Origin: DATAEY01 sp045805565
Lineage (GTDB): Bacteria; Actinomycetota; Thermoleophilia; Solirubrobacterales; Solirubrobacteraceae
Assembly (NCBI GenBank): GCA_045805565.1
Contig: JBJMKZ010000032.1
Location: 1 to 31,086 of the forward strand
Reading direction: 5' to 3'
DNA: 31,086 bases
A program made the translations under genes and the position numbers. Shown here one piece after another: positions 1-8,021 of the stretch; position 1 is the stretch's first letter, and every line of letters begins with the position of its first letter. The notes below the pieces were generated by a model. It had not been told where the DNA came from and searched no databases. It saw nothing but the letters and a program-made list of their open reading frames with translations.

Positions 1-631
1 CAGCGTCTACGCGTGGGGAAATCCGCAGGGCTCTACCCCCGTACGGGTCCAGGGGCTTCCGCCAGCCGTGGCGATCGAGGCCGGCACGGTGGGCGCGAAC
101 ATCAATGCCGGCACGATCGTTGCCGCCGTCACCCACGATGAGACCGTCTGGACGTGGGAAGTGGGAGGTAGCGCGCCCACCCAGGCACCCGGGGTCGTCG
201 GCGCGCATTCTGCCCATGTCAACGTCAGTTACAAGCCGAATAACACCGCCAACTGGCCCACGCTGTTTGCTCGGGTGCGAGCCTTGGTGGAGATCTCGCC
301 CTCGACGATCGACTTCGGCTGGGTAGGGGTCGGCCAGCAGGCAAGCAAGACCGTCACGGTGACCAACACTGGCTTGCTGCCGGTGCTCTTGGGCCAGCAC
401 CACCTCGACCCGTACTACAACGCACCCGACCTTCGAGCCTCCAGCTGGTCAGGGTTTCCGACCGTGAGTCACCTTGGCAAGCCAATGCTGACGCCCGGCC
501 ACAGCTTCCACCTAACCGTGACCTTCGCGCCCACGTTGGGCGCGGACAACTCGGTGACGCTCAGGCTCGGGGTCGACAAGCTTCCCGGGTCCTCGGCGCC
601 GGGGATGCTGATCCGAGCCAGGGTGATGTAG
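1..631 (+). CDS. RCC1-repeat / ASH-domain protein, 5' partial
   Basis: The reading frame is already open at base 2 and runs to a TAG at 629-631, giving 209 visible residues; the true start lies outside the window. The first 70 residues resemble RCC1-type beta-propeller blades (VYAWG near the start, TVWTWEVGG further on). From about residue 97 the pattern ISPSTIDFGWVGVGQ followed by KTVTVTNTG is typical of ASPM-SPD2-Hydin (ASH) immunoglobulin-like domains, and FAPTLGADNSVTLRL continues it. Such combinations are usually extracytoplasmic binding proteins, but no signal peptide can be seen because the N-terminus is missing. GC is about 62% in a sampled line, lower than the core genes, which hints at accessory origin. 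A GTG at 68 could serve as a start but would cut the propeller, so I prefer a partial gene. The function is unknown. Confidence 0.75.
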   Translation, partial: SVYAWGNPQGSTPVRVQGLPPAVAIEAGTVGANINAGTIVAAVTHDETVWTWEVGGSAPTQAPGVVGAHSAHVNVSYKPNNTANWPTLFARVRALVEISPSTIDFGWVGVGQQASKTVTVTNTGLLPVLLGQHHLDPYYNAPDLRASSWSGFPTVSHLGKPMLTPGHSFHLTVTFAPTLGADNSVTLRLGVDKLPGSSAPGMLIRARVM

Positions 632-723
632 GACGGGCTTACCGCGGGTGGCCGTGAGCCGACTCACCGCCGACCCGCTGAGCTCGAGGTACTCCTCGGG
701 GGAGGGCAGGACCGTCACCGCGG

Positions 724-846
724 TGCCTGGCATTTCCCCTGGCTTCTGCCTGGCTGGAGCCTGGCTCGTGCCTGGCGGCAGCCAGGCTGGGGACGTTGCC
801 TGGCTGAGCCTGGCTTGTGCCTGGCTCGCCCTGTTGCCTGGCATAC
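724..846. repeat. Degenerate 11-bp tandem repeat, phased GCCTGGC array
   Basis: The heptamer GCCTGGC occurs eight times on the + strand, beginning at 725, 748, 759, 770, 798, 808, 819 and 836. There is one variant (CCCTGGC at 737) and one inverted copy (GCCAGGC at 781). Most spacings are 10 to 12 bases, two are 17, so the unit is about TGCCTGGCTNG, one turn of B-DNA. Eleven is not a multiple of three, so the array is unlikely to be shaped by coding, although an ORF runs through it. It lies in the gap between the RCC1/ASH gene and the hydrolase-cyclase gene. It could be a minisatellite or a set of binding sites on one DNA face. Confidence 0.8.
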
Positions 847-908
847 GGGGGATACGGGAGGTTCCGCGCTACTGGCACTCCGCCCGGCTCGCGAGTACTG
901 TGGCCGTG

Positions 909-2357
909 TTGACCCCGAAGACGCAGTACGCCCGCAACGGCGACGTCAGCATCGCTTATCAGGTGCTAGGTGACGGGCCGCTCGACCTGGTCATCGTGCC
1001 CGGGTTCATCTCGCATCTCGAGCTCGACTGGACCGAGCCGTTGCAGACCCGCTTCTTCCGGCGGTTGTCGTCGTTCTCGCGACTGATTCGCTTCGACAAG
1101 CGCGGGACCGGACTGTCGGACCCGGTGGCCGGCATCCCCACCCTCGAGGAGCGCATGGAGGACGTTCACGCGGTCCTGGACGTGGTCGGCTCCGAGCGGG
1201 CGGTGCTGTTCGGCTGGTCCGAGGGGGGTCCGATGGCCGTCCTGTTCGCGGCGACCTATCCCGACCGGACGGCAGCGCTCGTCCTGTACGGGACCTTCGT
1301 GAGCGGCGCCGCATTGGGCCCTCAGCTCGAACAGGTGCTCGAGGTGGTCGACCAGCGCTGGGGGGAGGGATCGATCCTCGATCTCTTCGCGCCGTCGGTG
1401 GCCCATGAGGAGGTTCGCCGAAGGCTCACTGGCACCTACGAACGGGCCTCGGCGAGCCCGGGCATGGCGAGGGCTCTGGTGGAGGCGGTCCGGCGCACGG
1501 ACGTAACGCCGGCGCTCTCGGCGATCCAGGCACCCACGTTGGTCCTGCATCGGCGCGATGAGAACATCCCGGTCGAAGGCGCACGCGAGACCGCCAAGGC
1601 TATTCCTGGTGCACGGCTGGTCGAGCTCGAGGGCCGTGACCACCTGCCGTTCATCGGCGACAGTGACGCCATCGTCGACGAGGTCGAGGAGTTCCTGACC
1701 GGCGCGCGCCACACCCGGGAGCCGGACCGAGTCCTGGCCACGGTGCTGTTCACCGACATCGTCGGCTCGACCGAGCGGGCCGGGGAGATGGGCGACAGTC
1801 GCTGGCGCGAGCTGCTGGAGAGCCACAACGCCCTGGTGTGCGAGCAGGTCGAACGCTTCGACGGCAGGCCGGTCAAGAGCACCGGGGACGGTTTCCTCGC
1901 CACCTTCGACGGTCCGGCCAAAGCGATCCGCTGCGCCTCCACGATCACCGCGGAGGTGCGAAGGCTGGGCATCGAGGTGCGGGCCGGCATCCACACCGGC
2001 GAGTGCGAGCGGATGAACGGCGATGTGGGCGGGCTGGCCGTCCACATCGGCGCGCGGGTTGGCTCCCTCGCCCCGCCGGGGCACGTGGTGGTCTCCTCGA
2101 CTGTCAGAGACCTCGTGGCGGGATCGGGAATCGACTTCGTCGAGCGCGGGACCGAGGTGCTCAAGGGAGTGCCTGGCGAGTGGCGCTTGTACTCGGTGGC
2201 CGGGCCTGCCTCCAGCGTGGCCAGCGCCAAGCCCATCGCCGATACGCGGGGCGATCGCGCCTCCGACCGCGTGGGCGTGGCGATGGCCCGCAGGGCGCCC
2301 TGGATCGGGCGATCGATCGCCCGCGCCTTCATGCCCTCGGCGCGCAAGCGAGGGTAG
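909..2357 (+). CDS. Alpha/beta hydrolase fused to class III adenylate/guanylate cyclase
   Basis: The N-terminal half is an alpha/beta hydrolase with nucleophile elbow FGWSEGG and a late His in GRDHLPF. The C-terminal half (about residues 270-460) is a class III nucleotide cyclase with FTDIVGST (first metal Asp), the VKSTGDGF segment (Lys plus second metal Asp) and AVHIGARV, where the usual Asn is His but the Arg is kept. It probably makes cAMP in response to something sensed or cleaved by the hydrolase half; neither substrate nor signal is known. The frame is open from 648, but that stretch crosses the 11-bp repeat and has no family likeness. Homologous sequence begins around TPKTQYARNGDVSIAYQ, so I chose TTG 909; GTG 900 and GTG 906 are close alternatives. 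A TACTGT box at 896-901 would give a nearly leaderless message. The protein is about 482 aa. Confidence 0.85.
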   Translation: MTPKTQYARNGDVSIAYQVLGDGPLDLVIVPGFISHLELDWTEPLQTRFFRRLSSFSRLIRFDKRGTGLSDPVAGIPTLEERMEDVHAVLDVVGSERAVLFGWSEGGPMAVLFAATYPDRTAALVLYGTFVSGAALGPQLEQVLEVVDQRWGEGSILDLFAPSVAHEEVRRRLTGTYERASASPGMARALVEAVRRTDVTPALSAIQAPTLVLHRRDENIPVEGARETAKAIPGARLVELEGRDHLPFIGDSDAIVDEVEEFLTGARHTREPDRVLATVLFTDIVGSTERAGEMGDSRWRELLESHNALVCEQVERFDGRPVKSTGDGFLATFDGPAKAIRCASTITAEVRRLGIEVRAGIHTGECERMNGDVGGLAVHIGARVGSLAPPGHVVVSSTVRDLVAGSGIDFVERGTEVLKGVPGEWRLYSVAGPASSVASAKPIADTRGDRASDRVGVAMARRAPWIGRSIARAFMPSARKRG

Positions 2358-2447
2358 CCCTCGGAGCTAAGCGGTCTCAGCCCCTTGAGGCGATTTGGAC
2401 CGACGGAGTACCTAGAAAAGTTGCGCGTATGCAGGTCTTCTTCGCGA

Positions 2448-2520
2448 TGGAGCTAGGGGGACTCGAACCCCCGACCTCCTGGGTGCGATCCAGGCGCTCT
2501 CCCAACTGAGCTATAGCCCC
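2448..2520 (-). tRNA. tRNA-Ala (anticodon CGC)
   Basis: The reverse strand folds as a full cloverleaf of 73 nt. The acceptor stem GGGGCTA/TAGCTCC contains the G3:U70 wobble that defines alanine tRNAs. The D-arm holds AGCTCAGTTGGGAGAGC, the anticodon stem CCTGG/CCAGG closes loop ATCGCAC with anticodon CGC, and the T-loop is TTCGAGT. CCA is not encoded; the sequence after the discriminator A is TCGC. It reads GCG codons, which should be heavily used at this GC content. The upstream box TACACT (reverse strand, about 2562-2567) is a possible -10. Confidence 0.97.
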
Positions 2521-2673
2521 GCGCACATCCGCGCACAGGCGCATGCGGGACGGGCGAGGGACAGTGTAGCCGGGCCCTCCGGGGGCGCCCGACGCATCCG
2601 GCGTGGCTGCGGCGCGCGGCCAGGCCAGGCCGATGCGCTTCAGGCCTGTCGATCAGCGGCCGATAATCTGGGT

Positions 2674-4689
2674 ATGGCAGGGAAGCGCTCCACGTCCGGG
2701 GCCGGCCGACCGATGTCCAAATCCGGCACCGGAGCCGGCACGACGGCGTCGCGAACGACCGCGCTGTCGTCCACGCCCTCACGCGCGTTCCTGATCGCCG
2801 GCGTCGTCGCCATCGGGGTCTACTTCCTGCTGCCGGCCGGCGCCCAGAACTTCGGGTACGACGCCTTCGGGCTGGCCTGCGTCGCAGCGATCGTGGTGGG
2901 GGTGGTCCACCACCGGCCCCCCCGCCGGCTTGTGTGGTGGCTGTTCGCCGGCGGCGTGCTGTTGTTCGTCGCGGGCGACGCGCTGCTCAGCATGTACCAG
3001 TACCTCCATGGCGAGCAGCCGTTCCCGTCGGCGGCCGACGGCTTGTATCTGGGCGGTTACCTGTTGCTGGCCGCCGGGCTGCTCACGCTGATCCGCGCCC
3101 GCGCCAAGGGCGCCGACCGGGCGGCGATGATCGACGCGCTCATCATCGCCATCGGGCTCGGTGTCCTCGCCTGGGCGTTCTGGATGGAGCAGTACACCGG
3201 CGATCCCTCCCTGTCGCTGGAGGCCAAGCTCATCTCGGTCGCGTATCCGCTCATGGACGTGGTGCTGCTGGGAGGCGTGGCGCGGCTGGCCCTGGGGCCC
3301 GGCCGGAGGGTTGCCGCCTTCTACCTGCTGGGACTCAGCCTGCTGGTCCTCCTGGTCGCCGACGTCGTCTACGGCCTGACCAGCCTGGGCAACAGCTATC
3401 AGGTGGGTGACGCCGTGGACGGCGCCTACGCGCTGTCCTACGTCCTCTGGGGAGCGTCCGCGCTTCATCCCTCCATGCGCCGGATGTCCAGCCCCGCCCG
3501 CGTGCGCGAGCAGACGCTGACCCGCGGGCGCACGGCCGGGTTGGCAGTCGCCGCCCTGGTCGGGCCGTTGGCGATGGGGATCGAGTCGCTGCGCGGGCAG
3601 CCGGTCGATGTCCCGGTCATCGTCGTCGCCTCGGCGCTCATCTTCCTGCTGGTTTTGGCGCGGATGGGGGGCCTGATGAGGCGGCTGGTCGACACCGCGG
3701 AGAGGCAGGCGGGGGAGCGGGCCCGGCTCGAGCACGCGATCCGCCGCATCGGCGAGACCTTTGCCTCGAACCTCGACCGCGACGGGCTGCTCGAGATCGT
3801 CGTTCGGACCGCGGTCGACGCCGTCAACGCCGAATACGGTCGAGCCACGGCGCGCAGGGGCCCTAACGGCCCGCTGCTGGAACGTGCGTCGAACGGCCGG
3901 CCGGGCGGGCTCGGCGACGCCATCCGGGCGGCGGAAAGACTGGCCCGGGAGTCCGGTCGCTCCGAGCAGGTCACGCACGACCGGCGCAGGGCGCTGGCCT
4001 CCCCGCTCGGTTCGGGTCAGGGAAAGCTCGAGGCGTTCGTGTCCGTGGCGCGGGTCGGGCGCGCGTTCGGGGCGGCCGAGCGCGAGCTGTTCAACTACCT
4101 CGCGCGCGAGGCGGCGGTGTCGCTGGAGAACGTCGAGCTCCACGAGCTGGTCCAGCGCCAAGCGCTGACCGACGAGCTGACCGGGCTGTTCAACCACCGC
4201 CATTTCCAGGAGGTGATCCGCAACGAAGTCGAGCGGGCGCGACGGTTCGAGCACGGCGTCGGCCTGATCATGCTCGACATCGACGACTTCAAGCAGGTCA
4301 ACGACACCTTCGGACACCAGCAGGGCGACCTGGTGCTGCATGAGGTCGGCCGGGTGGTGCGCCGCAACTCGCGCGAGATCGACGAGCCCGCCCGCTACGG
4401 AGGCGAGGAGCTCGCCGTCGCGCTGCCGCTAACCGACCTGGACGGCGCTGCCAGCCTGGCTGAGCGCATCCGTCTCGCCATCGAGGAGCTGGAGATCCCG
4501 CGCCTGGACGGCTACGGCGTCCTGCGCATCACCGCGTCGTTCGGGGTGGCGGCCCTCCCGCAGAGCGCGATCGACCACCAGGGGCTGATCGCGGCCGCGG
4601 ACGCCGCCCTCTACCGGGCCAAGCGCGCGGGCAAGAACCGCACCGAGCGAGCCGACCCATTGGCCGCAACCGTCGCTCCCGCCGGGTAG
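2674..4689 (+). CDS. Membrane diguanylate cyclase (GGDEF) with multi-TM sensor and GAF-like region
   Basis: This 671-aa protein has about ten hydrophobic segments between residues 35 and 335, a GAF-like region near 355-500, and a complete GGDEF domain from about 505 to 660. The active-site loop reads YGGEEL (near 575-580). REID lies five residues before it and matches the RxxD inhibitory c-di-GMP site, so product inhibition is expected. The DELTGLFNHRHF and DIDDFKQVNDTFGH motifs are intact. It should make c-di-GMP from two GTP at the membrane. The sensed ligand is unknown. ATG 2674 is preceded by GATAATCT at 2662-2669 and no Shine-Dalgarno, suggesting leaderless translation; ATG 2713 is an alternative. 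The next gene begins 13 bases after the stop. Confidence 0.92.
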   Translation: MAGKRSTSGAGRPMSKSGTGAGTTASRTTALSSTPSRAFLIAGVVAIGVYFLLPAGAQNFGYDAFGLACVAAIVVGVVHHRPPRRLVWWLFAGGVLLFVAGDALLSMYQYLHGEQPFPSAADGLYLGGYLLLAAGLLTLIRARAKGADRAAMIDALIIAIGLGVLAWAFWMEQYTGDPSLSLEAKLISVAYPLMDVVLLGGVARLALGPGRRVAAFYLLGLSLLVLLVADVVYGLTSLGNSYQVGDAVDGAYALSYVLWGASALHPSMRRMSSPARVREQTLTRGRTAGLAVAALVGPLAMGIESLRGQPVDVPVIVVASALIFLLVLARMGGLMRRLVDTAERQAGERARLEHAIRRIGETFASNLDRDGLLEIVVRTAVDAVNAEYGRATARRGPNGPLLERASNGRPGGLGDAIRAAERLARESGRSEQVTHDRRRALASPLGSGQGKLEAFVSVARVGRAFGAAERELFNYLAREAAVSLENVELHELVQRQALTDELTGLFNHRHFQEVIRNEVERARRFEHGVGLIMLDIDDFKQVNDTFGHQQGDLVLHEVGRVVRRNSREIDEPARYGGEELAVALPLTDLDGAASLAERIRLAIEELEIPRLDGYGVLRITASFGVAALPQSAIDHQGLIAAADAALYRAKRAGKNRTERADPLAATVAPAG

Positions 4690-4702
4690 GCTTTCCCCCG
4701 CA

Positions 4703-5353
4703 ATGGGGCTGCTGGACAACGCGATCCGCGACCACCTCGAGCTCAAGCGCCAGCACGGGGCCGACCCGACCGAGCTCGCCCGTCTCGAGCGCGAGGCGCT
4801 GGGGCCTCCGGTGCGCGAGACGCAGGAGGTCCTCACGGCCGCCGCCCGACCCGCGGCGGGGGCGCCCGCCGGCCCCGACACCACCGCCGAGGAGCCACTC
4901 TCGACGCCCGAGGCCGAGCCGGTTGTCGGCGGGCCGAGCGCCGAGCCCGGGGAGCCGACCGTCGCGTTCGACGCCGAGCAGGCGATGGCGGAGGAGGCGA
5001 ACGGAAGCGCCGGAGTCTCGGCGCCCGCGCCGCCGACGGCCGAGCCGGTGGTCCCCCCTGCGCAACCTCCGGCCTCCCCCTCCGAACCGGCGGCTCCCGC
5101 CCCCGACCCGGCCGATCCCACGGCAGCCGACCCCGCGACCGCCGAACCGGCCGCGCCCGCGCCCGCCGAATCGACCCCCCCGGAGCCTGCCGCCCCCCCG
5201 TCCGCGGACGAGCCGCCCGCGCCCGGAACGGCGGAGGGCGAGGAGGGCGAGGACGTACTCGAGGAAACGCCCGACTTCCTTCAGGAGACGCCGGAGCACG
5301 ACCGCCTCTGGTTCGAGCAGAGGCCGCCTCGCGACTTCGACTTCGACGATTGA
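4703..5353 (+). CDS. Acidic Pro/Ala-rich protein of unknown function
   Basis: This 216-aa protein has three parts. There is a short charged helical head (MGLLDNAIRDHLELKRQHG, then a Glu/Leu-rich stretch). A long low-complexity middle of Pro, Ala and Glu spans about residues 50-175. A very acidic tail contains DVLEETPDFLQETPEHD and ends in FDFDD. No membrane segment or enzyme motif is seen. The order of conserved head, disordered linker and conserved tail suggests a tethering or scaffold protein whose two ends bind partners; this is inference. A TAGGCT box at 4687-4692 overlaps the stop codon of the GGDEF gene, ten bases before ATG 4703, so it may have its own leaderless promoter. Its stop overlaps the start of the PhzF-family gene by four bases. 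Confidence 0.75.
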   Translation: MGLLDNAIRDHLELKRQHGADPTELARLEREALGPPVRETQEVLTAAARPAAGAPAGPDTTAEEPLSTPEAEPVVGGPSAEPGEPTVAFDAEQAMAEEANGSAGVSAPAPPTAEPVVPPAQPPASPSEPAAPAPDPADPTAADPATAEPAAPAPAESTPPEPAAPPSADEPPAPGTAEGEEGEDVLEETPDFLQETPEHDRLWFEQRPPRDFDFDD

Positions 5354-6207
5354 GCCGGCCGCACCGGTTCGCGCTGCTCGACGTCTTCACGGATCGTCCG
5401 CTCACCGGAAACGGCCTGGCGGTGGTTCACGACGCCGATGGCATCGACGACGAGGCCATGCTCGGGTTCGCCCGTGAGATGCGGCTGTCCGAGACGACGT
5501 TCGTGCAGTCGGCCGACCGGGACGGAGCGGACTACCGCAACCGCATCTGGGACCTTCGCCGCGAGCTCCCCTTCGCTGGGCATCCCTCGCTGGGCACCGC
5601 GGTGGCGGTGGCTCGCGCTCGGGGCGAGCGCGAGGCCCGCTACGTGCAGCAGACGCCGGCCGGGCTGCAACCGGTGGACGTGCGACTGGACGGGGAGTCG
5701 GCCTACGCGTCGATGCTCCAGGAGGCGGCGGAGTTCGGGCCGCTGCTGGAGCCGCGCGAAGCCCTCGCCCCCGTCGGCCTCGGCGTCGACGCGGCGGTTG
5801 CCGAGCTGCCGCCCCAGGTCGTCTCCACCGGGGTGCCGCAGGTCCTGGTGCCGGTTCGCGGGCCAACCGCGCTGAGCGCCGCACGCCCGGACTGGCGGGC
5901 TGCCGCCGCTCTGCTCGACCGCCACGGCGCGATCGTTCTCTACCTGGCCGCCTGCGACCCGGCTGCGGGCCGCGCCCGGGCCCGGGCATTCACCCACAGC
6001 GCCGAGATGGGGGAGGACCCCGCTACCGGCTCGGCCGCCGGGCCGCTGTGCGCCTATCTACACGCCCGCGCCGGCGCCGAGCGTCTGGAGATCGACCAGG
6101 GCCTCGAGATGGGGCGTCCGAGCCGCCTGGAATGCGCGATGGAGTCGGGACGGGTGCGGGTGGGCGGAGGGGTGGTCGTCCTGGGCGAGGGCAGCGTCTT
6201 CCTGTGA
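5350..6207 (+). CDS. PhzF-family isomerase/epimerase
   Basis: This 285-aa protein has the PhzF (diaminopimelate epimerase-like) fold markers. The first strand is LDVFTDRPLTGNGLAVV. Glu48 sits in RLSETTFV and corresponds to the catalytic Glu of PhzF. FAGHPSLGTAVA marks the first half, and GEDPATGSAAGP marks the phosphate-like loop of the second half. Family members isomerise small amino-acid or hydroxyanthranilate-like substrates; the substrate here cannot be told and no phenazine genes are nearby. The only start matching the family's N-terminus is TTG 5350, overlapping the previous stop as TTGA, so the two genes are probably translationally coupled. A strong hairpin at 6340 follows. Confidence 0.88.
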   Translation: MSRPHRFALLDVFTDRPLTGNGLAVVHDADGIDDEAMLGFAREMRLSETTFVQSADRDGADYRNRIWDLRRELPFAGHPSLGTAVAVARARGEREARYVQQTPAGLQPVDVRLDGESAYASMLQEAAEFGPLLEPREALAPVGLGVDAAVAELPPQVVSTGVPQVLVPVRGPTALSAARPDWRAAAALLDRHGAIVLYLAACDPAAGRARARAFTHSAEMGEDPATGSAAGPLCAYLHARAGAERLEIDQGLEMGRPSRLECAMESGRVRVGGGVVVLGEGSVFL

Positions 6208-6339
6208 GCCGAATGGACCCCTGTTCGTAAGCGCCGGCGCCGGCTCAAGCTCCGGGCCCGATGAGGCCGATGTGGCTGGCGTCGGCACGGACGCCGGCCG
6301 AGCATGCGTGGCACCGGCCTCGGACGGCCGGCGCCCGCG

Positions 6340-6369
6340 ATGGGAGCGCTCCGAGAGGAGCGCTCCCAT
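6340..6369. terminator. Bidirectional hairpin terminator between convergent genes
   Basis: A perfect 13-bp stem (ATGGGAGCGCTCC with its complement) closes a GAGA tetraloop of the GNRA type. It lies between the PhzF-family gene (+) and the glutamate dehydrogenase gene (-), only five bases from the latter's stop. No U-tract follows on either strand, which is common for actinobacterial terminators. The rest of the 167-base gap shows nothing clear. Confidence 0.8.
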
Positions 6370-6374
6370 GCTCG

Positions 6375-7730
6375 TTACACGTAACCGCGGGTACGGGCCG
6401 CCTCGAGCACGCGCTCGATGCCCAGCTCGTAGGCGGCCAGGCGCAGCGGCACCCCGTCCTGCTTGCGCGCGAGGGTCTCGCGGTAGGCGCGGCGCATCAC
6501 CGTCCCCAGCTTGTCGTTGACCTCTCGCTCGTCCCAGCGGAAGTGCTGGAGGTTCTGCACCCACTCGAAGTAGGAGACGACCACGCCGCCCGCGTTGGCC
6601 ATCACGTCGGGGACGACGTAGACGCCCTTGTCGTCGAGGATCTCGTCCGCCTTGGGCGTCGTGGGGCTGTTGGCGCCCTCGATGATCATCTTGCACGCGA
6701 GCCGGTCCGCGTTGTCGGCGTGGATCATCCCCCCGAGCGCGGCGGGGATGAATACGTCGCACTCGATCGCCAGAAGGTCGTCGGGCGAGATCTTTTCGGC
6801 GTGCTCGAACTCCGGCACCGCCCCGCCTTCGGCGACGTGTTCGGCGAGCGCGTCGGCGTCGATCCCGGCGTCGTTGCGGATCGCTCCCATCTGGTCGGAG
6901 GCGCCCACCAGGGTGGCCCCCAGCTGCTGCAAGATCCGGGCTGCCCAGGACCCCACGTTCCCGTAGCCCTGCACGACGAAGCGCGTCTCGGCCGGGGTCA
7001 GCCCCAGCGCGGGTGCCGCCTCACGGTACAGGTAGACGAGGCCGCGGCCAGTGGCCGCCTCTCGCCCGTAGGAGCCTTCGAGCGCGATTGGCTTGCCGGT
7101 CACGACCGCCGGCGTGTGGCCGTGTAGCTTCCCGTACTCGTCCATCATCCAGGCCATCACCTGGGCATTGGTACTCACGTCGGGAGCGGGGATGTCCCGG
7201 GTAGGACCGAGCACCTTCTCGATCTTGTCCATGAACGAGCGGGTGATCGCCTGCACCTCCGAGCGCTCGAGCTCATTCACAGCGCAGTCGACCCCGCCCT
7301 TGGCGCCGCCGAACGGGACTCCCACGATGGCCGTCTTCCAGGTCATCAACGAGGCCAGGGCGCGGATCTCGTCGAGGTCCACCTCGGGATGGAAGCGCAC
7401 GCCGCCCTTGTACGGACCCCGCGCCCCGTTGTGCTGGACGCGGTACCCGGAGAAGACGTGGATCTTGCCGTCCGACAGCCTCACCGGGATCTGCACCCGC
7501 ACTTCGCGGTAGGACGACCTCAGGACAGCCCGAAGGTCCTCGGGTATACCGAGCCGCTCGGCCGCCGCGTCGAAGTAATGGTCGACGATCTCGAAGTTGG
7601 AGATCTCGGCCCGGCTGGCCTTCGGGGGCCGCGGCTGCCCGTCCCGCTGATCCCGCGACGCGGAGCGCTGCGAATCGGCGTCCTCGGCGGAGGCGTCGGT
7701 TTCCGCAACGCGTGGGCCGTCGTCCGCCAT
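6375..7730 (-). CDS. gdhA: Glutamate dehydrogenase (Glu/Leu/Phe/Val family)
   Basis: This 451-aa protein interconverts glutamate and 2-oxoglutarate plus ammonia in the cytosol. GPYKGGVRFHP (Lys108) and VGVPFGGAKGG (catalytic Lys144) form the substrate site. The Rossmann motif VVQGYGNVGSWAA binds the nucleotide; NAD versus NADP cannot be decided by eye. The C-terminal YFEWVQNLQHFRW is typical of family members. The first 45 residues are a polar, low-complexity extension beyond the usual 410-430 aa. If translation really begins at ATG 7730, a GAGAG lies close by and AGGAGG is further off, so a later start cannot be excluded. A TAGGAC box (about 7766-7771, reverse strand) may be the -10. Confidence 0.95.
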   Translation of the reverse strand: MADDGPRVAETDASAEDADSQRSASRDQRDGQPRPPKASRAEISNFEIVDHYFDAAAERLGIPEDLRAVLRSSYREVRVQIPVRLSDGKIHVFSGYRVQHNGARGPYKGGVRFHPEVDLDEIRALASLMTWKTAIVGVPFGGAKGGVDCAVNELERSEVQAITRSFMDKIEKVLGPTRDIPAPDVSTNAQVMAWMMDEYGKLHGHTPAVVTGKPIALEGSYGREAATGRGLVYLYREAAPALGLTPAETRFVVQGYGNVGSWAARILQQLGATLVGASDQMGAIRNDAGIDADALAEHVAEGGAVPEFEHAEKISPDDLLAIECDVFIPAALGGMIHADNADRLACKMIIEGANSPTTPKADEILDDKGVYVVPDVMANAGGVVVSYFEWVQNLQHFRWDEREVNDKLGTVMRRAYRETLARKQDGVPLRLAAYELGIERVLEAARTRGYV

Positions 7731-7824
7731 ATCGCTCTCGTCTCGCCTCCTGGCCTCGGGGGCAGGTCCTACCCGCCTTCCGGCGCGGTGAAGCGGCGAC
7801 GCGGCCGCGCCGCCACGGGCGGGC

Positions 7825-7979
7825 TCAGCTGGACTCCTTCCCGCCCCTCTTTTCCCCCTTGCGCTGGCTGCTCTTGGGGGCCTTGGCGACCCGGGCGGCC
7901 CGCTGCTTGCTCATACCGCGCTTGCGCAGCCCTCGTACTGCTTGTCGTCCTTCAGGCTGGGGCCGTGATCCTCTGCCAT
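7825..7979 (-). pseudogene. Frameshifted small basic protein (KDDKQYE...GMSKQRAAR family)
   Basis: From ATG 7979, preceded by a good GAGGTG site, the frame encodes MAEDHGPSLKDDKQYEG and then stops early. One base of shift near 7929-7933 opens LRKRGMSKQRAARVAKAP, which continues through a Lys/Gly/Ser tail to TGA at 7825. Joined, the two parts give a 51-residue basic protein. It resembles small actinobacterial proteins with a KDxxxYExLRxxGMSKExAARIAN core, a helix-rich motif found with Rho-N-like or Lys-rich tails. The break is a single missing base beside a short G/C run, so it may be a sequencing error rather than a dead gene. The role of the family is not established. Confidence 0.65.
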
Positions 7980-8021
7980 GCGGTTCACCTCGTGTCCAAG
8001 CCTGCCCGCCCTCCGGTCGTT

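Noticed and set aside
685..698. Hairpin CGAGG-TACT-CCTCG as terminator of the RCC1/ASH gene
   Set aside because: The 5-bp stem is too weak to support a call in such GC-rich DNA.
648..908. Extension of the hydrolase-cyclase ORF to 648
   Set aside because: It would translate the out-of-phase 11-bp repeat and shows no family likeness; the homologous N-terminus begins near 909.
966..2084. Long minus-strand ORFs opposite the cyclase, GGDEF and other genes (for example also 2779-4341 and 26061-27047 shadows)
   Set aside because: They are shadows of high-GC coding sequence with low-complexity Arg/Pro/Gly translations.
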